From: CAZBRS01 sp964494475
GTDB lineage: Bacteria; Myxococcota_A; UBA9042; CAZBRS01
DNA: 24,447 nucleotides
NCBI GenBank assembly: GCA_964494475.1
Contig: CAZBRS010000068.1
Location: 1 to 24,447, forward strand
Reading direction: 5' to 3'
A model generated the notes under the pieces. That model worked only from the letters and a program-made list of their open reading frames with translations, was not told where the DNA came from and made no database searches. Shown one piece after another: positions 1 to 8,274 of the stretch; position 1 is the stretch's first letter, and each line of letters opens with the position of its first letter. Both the position numbers and the translations under genes were made by a program.

Positions 1-215
1 CGCTCGTCAACCTCGGCCTCAAGGGGCGAAAGGCCGTTGATGCGTCCTATGCACGAAGGTCTTGGGCTTCATTCGCGAGAGTTTGGCCTGCGGGCTCAAC
101 TCGTCCCGTCAGCGGAATTTACGCCAACGGCCGCATCCGGATCCTGCGTTCCTCGACCACATCGACCTGCCGTCGGCGGCGCCGAGGCCATCCTTGTCCA
201 ATGAGCTACAGGCTC
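1..215. other. left-edge stretch, no recognisable gene
   Basis: This stretch lies downstream of the minus-strand gene that ends at 216. I looked at the frames on both strands. Short open frames exist, but none has a recognisable product, a good ribosome binding site or a domain. It may hold an intergenic region or the edge of a degraded gene, and I see nothing that can be supported. Confidence 0.4.
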
Positions 216-1250
216 CTAGCGGCCACGCCTGCGCAGGTGCGGCTTCAGCCCGGAACCGAGGTCGTAGACGTCGACGGGCGGGGTGCGGTGGATCAGGAGC
301 CGAGGGACCCCTCCCTCGCCTACCGCGAGCTCGGTCCGCTCGCCACCGGCAACCTTCAGCTCCAAGCAGCGCCGCTCGCCGATGCGCCCCGCGGCGTCGA
401 TGCGAAGCACCGACACGTCCCGTTCGGCCGCGCCCTCCGGGCTGCTGTACATGCCCTGGGTGTCGAGCAAAACGATGAGGTCACCCGCGACCGCGACGAT
501 CTCCGCGGTGCGAACGTCGAGCCCCCGACCGCCGAAGTAGTAGGACCAGGTCGCGGTCGCGCACCAGGGCCCGCCCTGGCGGCGACCCACCACGAGAGCC
601 AGTTGGTCGTTGCCCAGTACCAACTCGACGCGCAGATCGGCTCCCGCCCAGAGGGTCGTTCGGGACGCAACCGGAAAGCGGGCGTGCAGGTCGTCCCAGC
701 CGATCTCCCGCGAACTCCAGTCGAAGCTCGTGAGCGGCAGGCTCTCGGAAGTCTCGCGGCCATCGATGAAGGTGGCCGGCTGAACACAGGGGTCTGGCAG
801 CCCTGGCGGAGGCTCTTTCGGACGCTTCGTGTCGACGGGTTCATGGCGCGCGGACCGAATGGGGATCGTGCCGTAGGAGGTGTTCGGCGACAGGAGCAGG
901 GCCAGGTCCCCTTCTCGCGGGAGGGCGCCTTCGAAGCGCCACACGGGATGCCCGGCGCAGGCCTGCCCCGTGCTGACGAAGACTCCCGTGACGGGCCCCC
1001 CCTTCTCCTGGACCTGGACCACGCTGGCATCGAGGGGTTCGTCCACGAGGACCGAACACCGACCGCCGGCGCAGCTCTGGGCCACGTTCTGATAGGTGAC
1101 GCGCAGGGTGTCGCCCGCCGCGAGCGCCCCGATCGTCTCGCAGGCCTCGTTCACGATCTGGAGTTGCGGAAAGGGCCCGGCGGCGGACGCCAGGGCGAGC
1201 CCGGAGCACAGCAACGTGAGGACGTGCAGGGTCCGTCGAAAGGCGGGCAT
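216..1250 (-). CDS. secreted Cys-containing protein of unknown function
   Basis: A 344-residue protein that I do not recognise. The first 24 residues form a Sec signal peptide: Arg at 5-6, a hydrophobic core (LHVLTLLCSGLALA) and a likely signal peptidase I site after Ala-Ser-Ala. The mature part has scattered cysteines, several in pairs (for example SCAGGRC), consistent with disulfides in an exported protein. A Pro/Lys-rich linker (TKRPKEPPPG) separates an N-terminal and a C-terminal half. The start is supported by GGAGG six bases upstream of the ATG. It reads in the same direction as the lipoprotein genes above it but is separated from them by about 450 bases holding a broken antitoxin gene, so it is probably its own unit. 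It is likely periplasmic or surface exposed, with no function assigned. Confidence 0.7.
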   Translation of the reverse strand: MPAFRRTLHVLTLLCSGLALASAAGPFPQLQIVNEACETIGALAAGDTLRVTYQNVAQSCAGGRCSVLVDEPLDASVVQVQEKGGPVTGVFVSTGQACAGHPVWRFEGALPREGDLALLLSPNTSYGTIPIRSARHEPVDTKRPKEPPPGLPDPCVQPATFIDGRETSESLPLTSFDWSSREIGWDDLHARFPVASRTTLWAGADLRVELVLGNDQLALVVGRRQGGPWCATATWSYYFGGRGLDVRTAEIVAVAGDLIVLLDTQGMYSSPEGAAERDVSVLRIDAAGRIGERRCLELKVAGGERTELAVGEGGVPRLLIHRTPPVDVYDLGSGLKPHLRRRGR

Positions 1251-1453
1251 GGGCGGCCTCCGAGAATGGATCGAGCGATGCAGTGTAGCACGAGAGACCG
1301 ACGTTGGTCGGCTTCGACGAGTCCGACACCGTGGCGCTGTCCCGCGCCTGCGGCTTCTACGACGTTTCGATCGAGGCCGCCGAAGACGCCTGTTCGCTGT
1401 TCATGCCCCTGCACCCGCATCATCGACGACAACTACCCCTTCCCTTTCGTGCC
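1251..1453. other. non-coding or decayed stretch next to the antitoxin remnant
   Basis: About 200 bases between the start of the secreted-protein gene and the stop of the HigA remnant. Any promoter of the secreted-protein gene should lie here, but no convincing -35/-10 pair was found. Plus-strand frames stay open through it but continue as the antisense of the HigA remnant and have no recognisable content. Confidence 0.35.
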
Positions 1454-1633
1454 TCAACGGCCCGCGTGAGACGCCAGGTCTACCCACGGCCGGATGGCCG
1501 CCAGCACGTCCGAGAGCGCGTCTTCGGCCATCTCCGTGTCGTACGCCGCCTGGGCGCGCAGCCAGTAGCCGTTGGAGAGCCCGAAGAACCGGCACAGCCG
1601 CAGGTCCGTGTCCGACGTGATGGCGCGATAATG
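1454..1633 (-). pseudogene. higA: HigA-family antitoxin, C-terminal remnant
   Basis: Translation of the minus strand gives about 58 residues ending in a TGA at 1454-1456. They match the C-terminal part of HigA-type XRE antitoxins: ITSDTDLRLCRFFGLS, then NGYWLRAQAAYDTEMAED, the equivalents of the family's 'TADTALRLARYFG.S...WLNLQ..YDL..A' segment. The N-terminal helix-turn-helix half is missing. Upstream the frame meets a TAA at 1658-1660 with no ATG, GTG or TTG in between, so there is no normal start. No HigB toxin precedes it, because only about 40 bases separate the open frame from the stop of the lipoprotein gene at 1702. I read it as a relic of a higBA module truncated by deletion. The family assignment comes from pattern recognition. 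Confidence 0.7.
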
Positions 1634-1701
1634 GCGGGGTAGTAACGCGGTGCGTGATTAGCGTCAAGTCGCGCTTGTCCTCGCGTGCCCTCCTGCCGGG
1701 C

Positions 1702-4293
1702 CTACTCGTTTTCGGCCCGAAGGAACATGCCGGGCACAATGCTGGCCTTGCACCCTGCTGCTGAGGCCTCGCCCCGCACGAAGCGTACGAACGTGGACTG
1801 GACGGTGTCGCAGTCGAGATCGCCGTAGGCCGCGATCGGCACGGTGCCCTTGGGCGGGCTCACGTCGTCGCCCAGGTGGCTCGCCGGAACGTCGAACGCA
1901 TAAAGGTGCTTGTGGGGCGTGTCGAGCGAGAACCCGAGGGCGAGCCACGTGGGCGTGCTCCAGACCGGGGTGTCGGCGTCGCACCAGTCGTCGTCGTTCA
2001 GGTCGGGCCCGCCCAGCATGGCACAGCACGTGCCCTCGATGGGGGTGACGCCCTGGGCGGCCGGGAAGGCGCACGCGCCCGCTGGTTGAGCTTCGTAATA
2101 CGCGGCGGCGGCGTCCGCGAGACGCGCGAGGTTCGCCGAGACCTCGGCGTCGTACGGGTTCAGCGAGATCGTGCCGGCAGGCGGCAGGAAACCGGCGCGT
2201 TGGTCCGGCGTCAGGAGAACGGCGTCGGTGGTTTGCTGCGAGGGGCCGAGCAAGGTCACGCTCACTTCAGGCGCCGCCAGCGTGTGGGCTTGGGACCCGG
2301 CTTTTCCGGTGACGGTGACCGTGTCGAGGCGTGCGTCGCAGTCCAGGTCTTCGTATGCGTGAACCTCGAACAGTGCCTCGCCGGGAGCGGGAGTGGCCCC
2401 GCAGTCGAACACGCGCGTCCAATCGTAGGTGGCCGCGTGCGTGGATTGCATGACGTAGCCGAGGTCGGCCCAGGCCGGGTTGTCCCAGGCGGCCGGGTCG
2501 GCGTCGCAGCGGTTGTCGCCGTCACGGTCGGGGCTGCCGCTCGGGCCCCCGTGCACGGCGCAGCATGTGCCCTCGATGGGCGTGACCGCCTGATTGGCCG
2601 GGAAGAGGCAGGGCTCGGGCGTTCCCCCGGCGGTCAGCCGGTCGACTCGGCCGTAGTAGGCCGCGGCGCCGCGGTAGAGGCGCTGGAGCCTCGTCAACAC
2701 TTCGGCGTCGTAGGCCAACCCGAAGCCGCACGTTGCACTCCCGACATCGCAGCGGCGCACCAGGCCGAGCGGCAGGAATGGCCCGTCGGAGGAGGCGCAG
2801 TCGTCGTCGTCGTCGCACGAGGCGGCCCGACAGGCTCCTCCCACGCACCGTTCGTCGCCGGGGCACCAACCGCATGTGATCAGTACGCCGTCGATCTCGA
2901 CCGCGCCACAGGCGCCATCGGCACACTCGCGCCTGTACAGGCACCGATCGACGCAGCCGTCGCCTGGCGCCCCGAACGTGCACGGATCGCAGGCGTCGCC
3001 CAGTCCGTCGAGGTCTCGGTCCTCCTGGTCGGGGTTGAACACGCCGGGGCAGTTGTCGTCGCATCCCGTCTGATCCGTGTCGCGGCAGGGCCAATCTCCC
3101 GGCGTGCCCGATGCGCTGCCGTCGTCTTTCACGCCGTCGCCGTCGGTCGTCTCGCGTACGCACAGCGCGCCCGCCTCCACCAACGAGGCGTCGGCGGGTG
3201 CCGCCTCTCCGGTCACGAGGTCGACGCGGAACGTGCCCTCTGATTCGTCCCCCAGGGCCCGCCGGAACGTGGTGGACCACGCGCATTCGGGCGTCGCGCC
3301 GTCGGCCTCCCCGAGTTCCGCGGGCCACCGGCGGGACGAGGCAGCGGAGTCTCCGAACACGAGCACGGAGAGGAGCTCTTCGATTCGCGGCAACCGCCAG
3401 GCCCGGCCGAGCGCTGCGCAGGCTTTGGCGCCGTCTTCGACGCTTCCTGGCGTGCCGATGGGGTCGGGGCGCCACGCAAGGCCCGTGGCGCGATCGAAGG
3501 CCGTTCCGTCGCGCAGACCTACGAAGCGCTCTCGGGAATCGAGGCTTGGCGCGTACCTCGGGCGAACGCAGGTGAACGCGTGGGAGTCGGAGGGATCGCT
3601 CGCCAAGACCGCGTCCATGACGGCGTCGACCACGAAGCCCCGGCCGTCTGGATGCGCGGTCGAGGTCCATAGGCTGTCGTCGCCCCAGCGCCACGCGTAG
3701 CCCCAGTTCTCGTGCCAGGAATCCGGGCCCAGGGTACCGAACAGCTCGGGAACCGTTGGCAGTCGCCACCCTCCGGTCCCCCCTTCGTCGACGAGGGCTG
3801 CGCACGCCGCGGCCGCACCGGCCCGGGGTACCGGGGACAACGCGCCGTTCCTGTCGCCGCGCCATAGTAGATCGCGTTCGATGGAGGTGTCGGGTGGGTC
3901 GGCCCAGGGCTCCAGGTCGTAGATCGGGCTCACCACCAAGTACCCGGCCACGTGACCGTCGGCGCAGGTTTCGGCCGCGATCTCGTAGGTCAAGGTCGCC
4001 GTCCGACAGTGGCAGCCGTCGAAGATGAGCAGACCTGCGCCGTCCGGGCACGCCGTGACGCAGGCCGTGACGCATTCGCCACCCTCGGTCGTCGCTGCGC
4101 ACACCTGGTCGTCGCGGCAGTCGGCGTTCAGCGTGCAGGGAGCGCCCGACGTCTCGGCGTCCTGAGCCAGGACGGCCTCTCCATTGGCATCTGCCGATGG
4201 GCAGGCCACGTCGCCTACGCCCGCGGAGGAGGCGCACGCTACGAAGGCCAGGAGTCCCGCACCCAGGGCCACGCAGCGAATCCAGAGGATCAT
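1702..4293 (-). CDS. lipoprotein with two DUF1566 domains and two pilin-head-like domains
   Basis: An 863-residue lipoprotein. The ATG at 4293 is preferred over the GTG at 4305 because GGAGG lies five bases before it and the signal peptide then begins properly; the lipobox is LLAFVAC with Cys20. A Cys-rich segment (53-98) ends in DGCHCRT. Two DUF1566 (Lcl C-terminal-like) domains follow at about 100-245 and 255-385, each with a WRLP motif. A calcium-binding thrombospondin-3 segment (DDNCPGVFNPDQEDRD, about 412-436) and more Cys pairs come next. The last part holds two domains, about 525-665 and 712-863, resembling type IV pilin heads: NLARLADAAAAYYE, CAFP, TPIEGTCC, a W..LGF motif, AYGDLDCD..QSTF and a short hydrophobic/acidic tail. 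It is the last gene of a three-gene lipoprotein unit; the preceding gene's TGA is 12 bases upstream. It is probably on the outer membrane, possibly an adhesin. Confidence 0.85.
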   Translation of the reverse strand: MILWIRCVALGAGLLAFVACASSAGVGDVACPSADANGEAVLAQDAETSGAPCTLNADCRDDQVCAATTEGGECVTACVTACPDGAGLLIFDGCHCRTATLTYEIAAETCADGHVAGYLVVSPIYDLEPWADPPDTSIERDLLWRGDRNGALSPVPRAGAAAACAALVDEGGTGGWRLPTVPELFGTLGPDSWHENWGYAWRWGDDSLWTSTAHPDGRGFVVDAVMDAVLASDPSDSHAFTCVRPRYAPSLDSRERFVGLRDGTAFDRATGLAWRPDPIGTPGSVEDGAKACAALGRAWRLPRIEELLSVLVFGDSAASSRRWPAELGEADGATPECAWSTTFRRALGDESEGTFRVDLVTGEAAPADASLVEAGALCVRETTDGDGVKDDGSASGTPGDWPCRDTDQTGCDDNCPGVFNPDQEDRDLDGLGDACDPCTFGAPGDGCVDRCLYRRECADGACGAVEIDGVLITCGWCPGDERCVGGACRAASCDDDDDCASSDGPFLPLGLVRRCDVGSATCGFGLAYDAEVLTRLQRLYRGAAAYYGRVDRLTAGGTPEPCLFPANQAVTPIEGTCCAVHGGPSGSPDRDGDNRCDADPAAWDNPAWADLGYVMQSTHAATYDWTRVFDCGATPAPGEALFEVHAYEDLDCDARLDTVTVTGKAGSQAHTLAAPEVSVTLLGPSQQTTDAVLLTPDQRAGFLPPAGTISLNPYDAEVSANLARLADAAAAYYEAQPAGACAFPAAQGVTPIEGTCCAMLGGPDLNDDDWCDADTPVWSTPTWLALGFSLDTPHKHLYAFDVPASHLGDDVSPPKGTVPIAAYGDLDCDTVQSTFVRFVRGEASAAGCKASIVPGMFLRAENE

Positions 4294-4305
4294 GATCGCC
4301 TCCAC

Positions 4306-7300
4306 TCAAGGAAGGTTCGGGGCGGGAGTCTGGCCGCCATCGATTCCATCGCAATCGGCGTCGATCCCGTCACCCGGGGCGTCGACGGCGCCCGGGTACA
4401 CGCTCGCCTGCAGATCGTCGCAGTCGGTGCCGCCGAAGACCGTGCTCGCGACGCCGTCGCCGTCGAAGTCGATGCCGTCGAGGCCGTCGCAGTTGCGGTC
4501 GATGGCGTCGCCGACGACCTCGCAGCCGGTCTGCGCGACCAACGCGACGAAGCCGGACGTGTCGGCCATGGCTACGAGAGGACGTCCGAGTTCATCGTGC
4601 ACGAAGTCCTGGGCGTAGGGATTCAGGGGTGCTGGAACCTCCTCGGTGATCCACCCTTGGCCGTTCCAGGTGCCCACGCGAAAGGCCGGCGCCAGGGCCG
4701 AGCGGTAGAGGATCCGCAACGCTCCGTCATCGCCCAGGCCAGGCTTCGTCGAGCTCCAGTGGGGTATCTCGGGCGCCAGGGCGAACGTGGACCAGGCTCC
4801 GTGATGCCGATGGGTCAGCGCGTTGAGCGGAGAGCCCGTCGCATCGACCCCGCGGTAGACAATGGCGATGTCCCCCCTGGCGTTCGCGGCGACCCGGGGA
4901 GACGGCAACAGAGACGCCTGCATAGGTTCGCCAATGGTCTGCCCCGACCACCCCGAAGGCGTTCGCTCTGCCAGGACGACGTGACGGTCCGCGGTGATGT
5001 AGACCAGGACGGGCGTTGCGCCCACGTCGAAGCCGAGATAGGGGCTGGAGGATGGGGCCAGCGGCGCGGGTACATCGATCGGCTCGACCACGGGCGTTGC
5101 CAGGTCTGCGATGAAGAACAGCCCCGATTGGTTTTCTCGGGAGAGGACCAGCGATGCCTTGCCTGCATCGGCAGCCAGCGCGATCGGCGATCCCTCGAAC
5201 GTCGTCTCGACGATGACGTCGCCGTCCGCGTCGTAGGCTCGGTAGCGATGGGTGCCCAGGTCCACCTCCGCTGGCGGCCATACCAGGTGGAGCGACCCGT
5301 CTTTTGCCGCAGCGACCAGGGTGACCAGTGGCCAGTCGGTCATGCGTAGTTTCTCCGACGTGACGACATGCACGCCCAACGCATCGGTGATGACCACGTC
5401 CCACGTGCCGTAGCTCTCCTCGCCGTGCAGGAAGGAAGAAACCACGCGCTCGGAGTCGAGCGCGACGGGCTCGAGCGACGTACCGGCCTGGGTCGGAGCT
5501 ACCGCGACGTCCCACGCCTGCCGCTCGCAGGTCGCGGCGACCGCGTCGGCGTGGCCGGGGCGCACGTTCGGATCCTGGTCGTCGCAGTCCGGGCCGCCCG
5601 AGGGAACGCTCGCCACCCCGTCGGCGTCCTGGTCGACGCCGTCGAGCCCATCGCCGTTCGAGTCCACCAGGTCTCCGACGGGATCGGACTTCGCCGGGTT
5701 CACGTCGGCCAGGTCGTCATACCTGTCGCTTCCGCCAGACCACGAGCTCGCGAAGCCGTCTCCATCGAGGTCGACGCCGTCGGCCCCGTCGCAGTTCGCG
5801 TCGCCGCCGTCGGCGATCGCGAGGCACGTGTCCGTGACACCGACGCGCAGGAAGCCGGCGCCGACGTGCAGCGCGTAGCGTCGCCCCAACGTACCTTCAG
5901 CTACGCGCGATGCCGTGCCGAGGCTGGGTACGACCACTTCGGGGACCACGCCGACCGAGATCAGCCCGTACTCGTCAAACATGAGGTCGAGCAGTTCGTC
6001 CGTGTCGCGATCGCGCGCCTGCAGGTGAGGTGCTCCAGCGGCGTCGAGCGCGAGGGTCAGTGTTTCGGGTTCGAGCGGCCGTCCGGCGTCGACGCTCACC
6101 GAGGCGTAGCCCCCGAGGACGGGTAGGGCGACTCGTGCGCCCTCGGTGTACGGGTCGTAGCAGCCGACGACAGGCGGTCCGGCAGCGGTCGGCAGGCTCA
6201 CCAGTCGCCAATCGAGGGCCGTCTCGTTAGGCAGGGGAACCAACTCTGCCCAGCCATCAGGCACCTGCCAGGTCGCGCCGAGCAGCGCTCCGAACCAGGC
6301 GACCACCGAGATCCGTCCGTTCGAATCGTGCAAGAAGTCCAGGCTATCGGCCGCACCCAACGTCGGCGGCAGGGGCACCTCGATCCACGCGTCGTCGACG
6401 AGTTGAACCACGGCAGGGCCGCCCGCTTCCGGGTGATCGTATAGCGAGTCGATCGCCAGTACGACCCGGTCGCCCGGATCGAGCCATGCCGCGGTCAGTT
6501 TCCTCCAGGCGGGCGGTACGTAGGTCGCGAGCGGTCGCCACCCGGTATGGTCCATCAACCAGACCTCGACGGGCGTCGGACTCATGCCATATCCCCAACT
6601 GGTGTGCACGGCACGCAGCAGGTCGTCGGCTCCCAGCAGTAGCTGCGACGGGATTCCTTTCGGGAACGCGGCTGTAACCGCGGACCACACGCCGTCTGGG
6701 CTTCGCAGATCGTCCGAGATGATCGTCTTCGAGTTTCCCCACAACGAGCGGACCACGCGCAGGCGACCCCGGGGATCCTCCTCGAAGTAGTGTAGCGTCG
6801 TGAGCCCGCCCTCGGCTGGCATGGCCAACGAGGGCTCCTCGACGCTCCAGATCGCGCCGTCGTACGCCGCGCACGCCCCGTCGACCAGGTCCAACGCCTC
6901 GGGGCCCACCGCGGCGGTCGTGTCATCACAATCGGAGCCGCCATCGTTCAGGCCGTCGACGCCGTCGTGGTCCAGGTCGGCGTGGTTGCGCACCAGCACG
7001 TCCAGTTCCAGGAATAGCTGCTGCCCCGAATTGCTGGTAAGGCCTCCGACCAGGTGCAGCGGCCCGTCGTAGTACCCGGTCGTGTCGATCGATACCGTGA
7101 TCGGCGGACCCATGGACGTAGGCACGTCCAGTCCGTTCACCTGGAACACGGCTTCGGTCAACGGGTCGTCGTCACGCACTTCGACTTGCACCGTCGTGAG
7201 CCCCCAAACGCGAATCCCTTCGGCGTAGGCTCGACACGCCGCTCCGGGCGCGCACACCAGGGCCTCCGCGCGAAGCGGCGGGTCGAAGGCGACCGCGATC

Positions 7301-8265
7301 TCGTGCGAGGTCTCCTGGCCGGCGCTGTCTTTCGAGCGGACGCCCAGCGTGTGCGGACCTTCCGGCCGATGGGTCGGATCGATGGCAAGGCGGCAGGTGG
7401 CGGCTGCCCCTGGGGCCACGTCCTCTTCGGCCAGGACCTGCCCGTCGAGGGTCCACGTGAGTCGCGACGCGCCTTCCCGGTCGCCGCAAGCGGCGCGCGC
7501 CAGGAAGGGAGTCCACGTCCACGTTCCGTAGGGCGGGCTCTCCAGAGTGGCCAGGGGAGGGCGGTCGAGGATCAGCGGCACATCGAGCGCGCAGGCGTTG
7601 CCCGCCGGGTCGACGGCCGTGACCGTCAACGTGACGGGCCCGCTCTCCTGCGCCGCCAGGCTCAGTGTCAGGGCGGCGGGTACGGCCGCAGACTCGACCG
7701 GTTCGGCTCCGGGCACGCTGGCCGTGACCCGCGCCACGCTGTTCGCATCCTGGGCCTGCACCTCGATCCGCAGTTCATCGCCGACCAGGCTGTGGGCCGC
7801 GGGGCTCGCGACGATCAGCCCCTCGGGGGGCGTGTGATCGACCAGGACCTCGACCGGGTCGGCCCGTACGACGCTGGCCATTTGCGCTACGTATGCGCCC
7901 AGGCGATGCTGGCCCTCGCTCACGCCCACGGTGCTCCAGGCCGTCACGTAGGGTGGCACTCCGTCCGTCGCCAAGGGCTGGTCGTCGAAGGTGAAGACCA
8001 CCTGGACCGGTTCCTCGAAGCCCAGGGCCTCCGCGGACAGCCGGACCCAGCCTGCCACCACGGCCAGGGCCATCGGCTCGACCAGCCGCAGCGTCGGCGC
8101 CGCGACGGTCTCAGCGACCTCGTTTTCCGGGTCGGGGGCCGGTGCCGTGTCGCCCGACGTCTCCAATCCATCGGGGCTCACGACCTCCCGGTCGCCCCCG
8201 GCGTTGGCGCACCCGACCAGCGTCAGCACCATCCCCAAGGCCAGCAGCAGGCTTCGCGTGGTCAT
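4306..8265 (-). CDS. large lipoprotein with Ig-like, propeller-like and MopE-type repeats
   Basis: A 1,319-residue lipoprotein with signal peptide and lipobox LVGC (Cys19). After an acidic, Pro-rich linker come about four Ig-like beta-sandwich domains (roughly 60-143, 144-235, 236-330, 331-427). An Asp-rich MopE-type motif follows (LDHDGVDGLNDGGSDCDD, about 431-448). Two long stretches with repeated beta-strand and Trp patterns look like beta-propellers, separated and closed by further MopE motifs (DANCDGADGVDLDGDGF, GGPDCDDQDPNVRPG, and the C-terminal DGIDADCDGIDGG). MopE motifs are thought to bind calcium or copper, and such proteins sit on the cell surface. The SD AGGGGG is five bases from the ATG and overlaps the stop of the upstream lipoprotein gene nine bases away, so the two are co-transcribed and probably coupled. 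One MopE unit reads GGSDRYDD, having lost its usual Cys. The function is not known; adhesion or surface binding is inferred. Confidence 0.85.
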   Translation of the reverse strand: MTTRSLLLALGMVLTLVGCANAGGDREVVSPDGLETSGDTAPAPDPENEVAETVAAPTLRLVEPMALAVVAGWVRLSAEALGFEEPVQVVFTFDDQPLATDGVPPYVTAWSTVGVSEGQHRLGAYVAQMASVVRADPVEVLVDHTPPEGLIVASPAAHSLVGDELRIEVQAQDANSVARVTASVPGAEPVESAAVPAALTLSLAAQESGPVTLTVTAVDPAGNACALDVPLILDRPPLATLESPPYGTWTWTPFLARAACGDREGASRLTWTLDGQVLAEEDVAPGAAATCRLAIDPTHRPEGPHTLGVRSKDSAGQETSHEIAVAFDPPLRAEALVCAPGAACRAYAEGIRVWGLTTVQVEVRDDDPLTEAVFQVNGLDVPTSMGPPITVSIDTTGYYDGPLHLVGGLTSNSGQQLFLELDVLVRNHADLDHDGVDGLNDGGSDCDDTTAAVGPEALDLVDGACAAYDGAIWSVEEPSLAMPAEGGLTTLHYFEEDPRGRLRVVRSLWGNSKTIISDDLRSPDGVWSAVTAAFPKGIPSQLLLGADDLLRAVHTSWGYGMSPTPVEVWLMDHTGWRPLATYVPPAWRKLTAAWLDPGDRVVLAIDSLYDHPEAGGPAVVQLVDDAWIEVPLPPTLGAADSLDFLHDSNGRISVVAWFGALLGATWQVPDGWAELVPLPNETALDWRLVSLPTAAGPPVVGCYDPYTEGARVALPVLGGYASVSVDAGRPLEPETLTLALDAAGAPHLQARDRDTDELLDLMFDEYGLISVGVVPEVVVPSLGTASRVAEGTLGRRYALHVGAGFLRVGVTDTCLAIADGGDANCDGADGVDLDGDGFASSWSGGSDRYDDLADVNPAKSDPVGDLVDSNGDGLDGVDQDADGVASVPSGGPDCDDQDPNVRPGHADAVAATCERQAWDVAVAPTQAGTSLEPVALDSERVVSSFLHGEESYGTWDVVITDALGVHVVTSEKLRMTDWPLVTLVAAAKDGSLHLVWPPAEVDLGTHRYRAYDADGDVIVETTFEGSPIALAADAGKASLVLSRENQSGLFFIADLATPVVEPIDVPAPLAPSSSPYLGFDVGATPVLVYITADRHVVLAERTPSGWSGQTIGEPMQASLLPSPRVAANARGDIAIVYRGVDATGSPLNALTHRHHGAWSTFALAPEIPHWSSTKPGLGDDGALRILYRSALAPAFRVGTWNGQGWITEEVPAPLNPYAQDFVHDELGRPLVAMADTSGFVALVAQTGCEVVGDAIDRNCDGLDGIDFDGDGVASTVFGGTDCDDLQASVYPGAVDAPGDGIDADCDGIDGGQTPAPNLP

Positions 8266-8274
8266 GCTCGCCCC

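Noticed and set aside
201..1469. Long plus-strand open frame of 422 codons
   Set aside because: It is antisense to the secreted-protein gene, with Arg/Gly/Pro-rich composition, no domain and no ribosome binding site; it is a product of high GC.
1304..1642. Plus-strand frame starting MVGFDESDTVAL
   Set aside because: The first 50 residues look somewhat protein-like but match nothing I recognise, and the rest is antisense to the HigA remnant.
1876..3243. Plus-strand frame of 455 codons
   Set aside because: It is antisense to the 863-residue lipoprotein, which has a signal peptide, domains and SD; the plus frame has none.
4294..4305. GTG start of the 863-residue lipoprotein
   Set aside because: It sits on the previous gene's stop with no SD of its own; GGAGG lies between it and the ATG at 4293.
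3952..5349. Plus-strand frame of 465 codons
   Set aside because: Shadow of the lipoprotein genes, with low-complexity composition.
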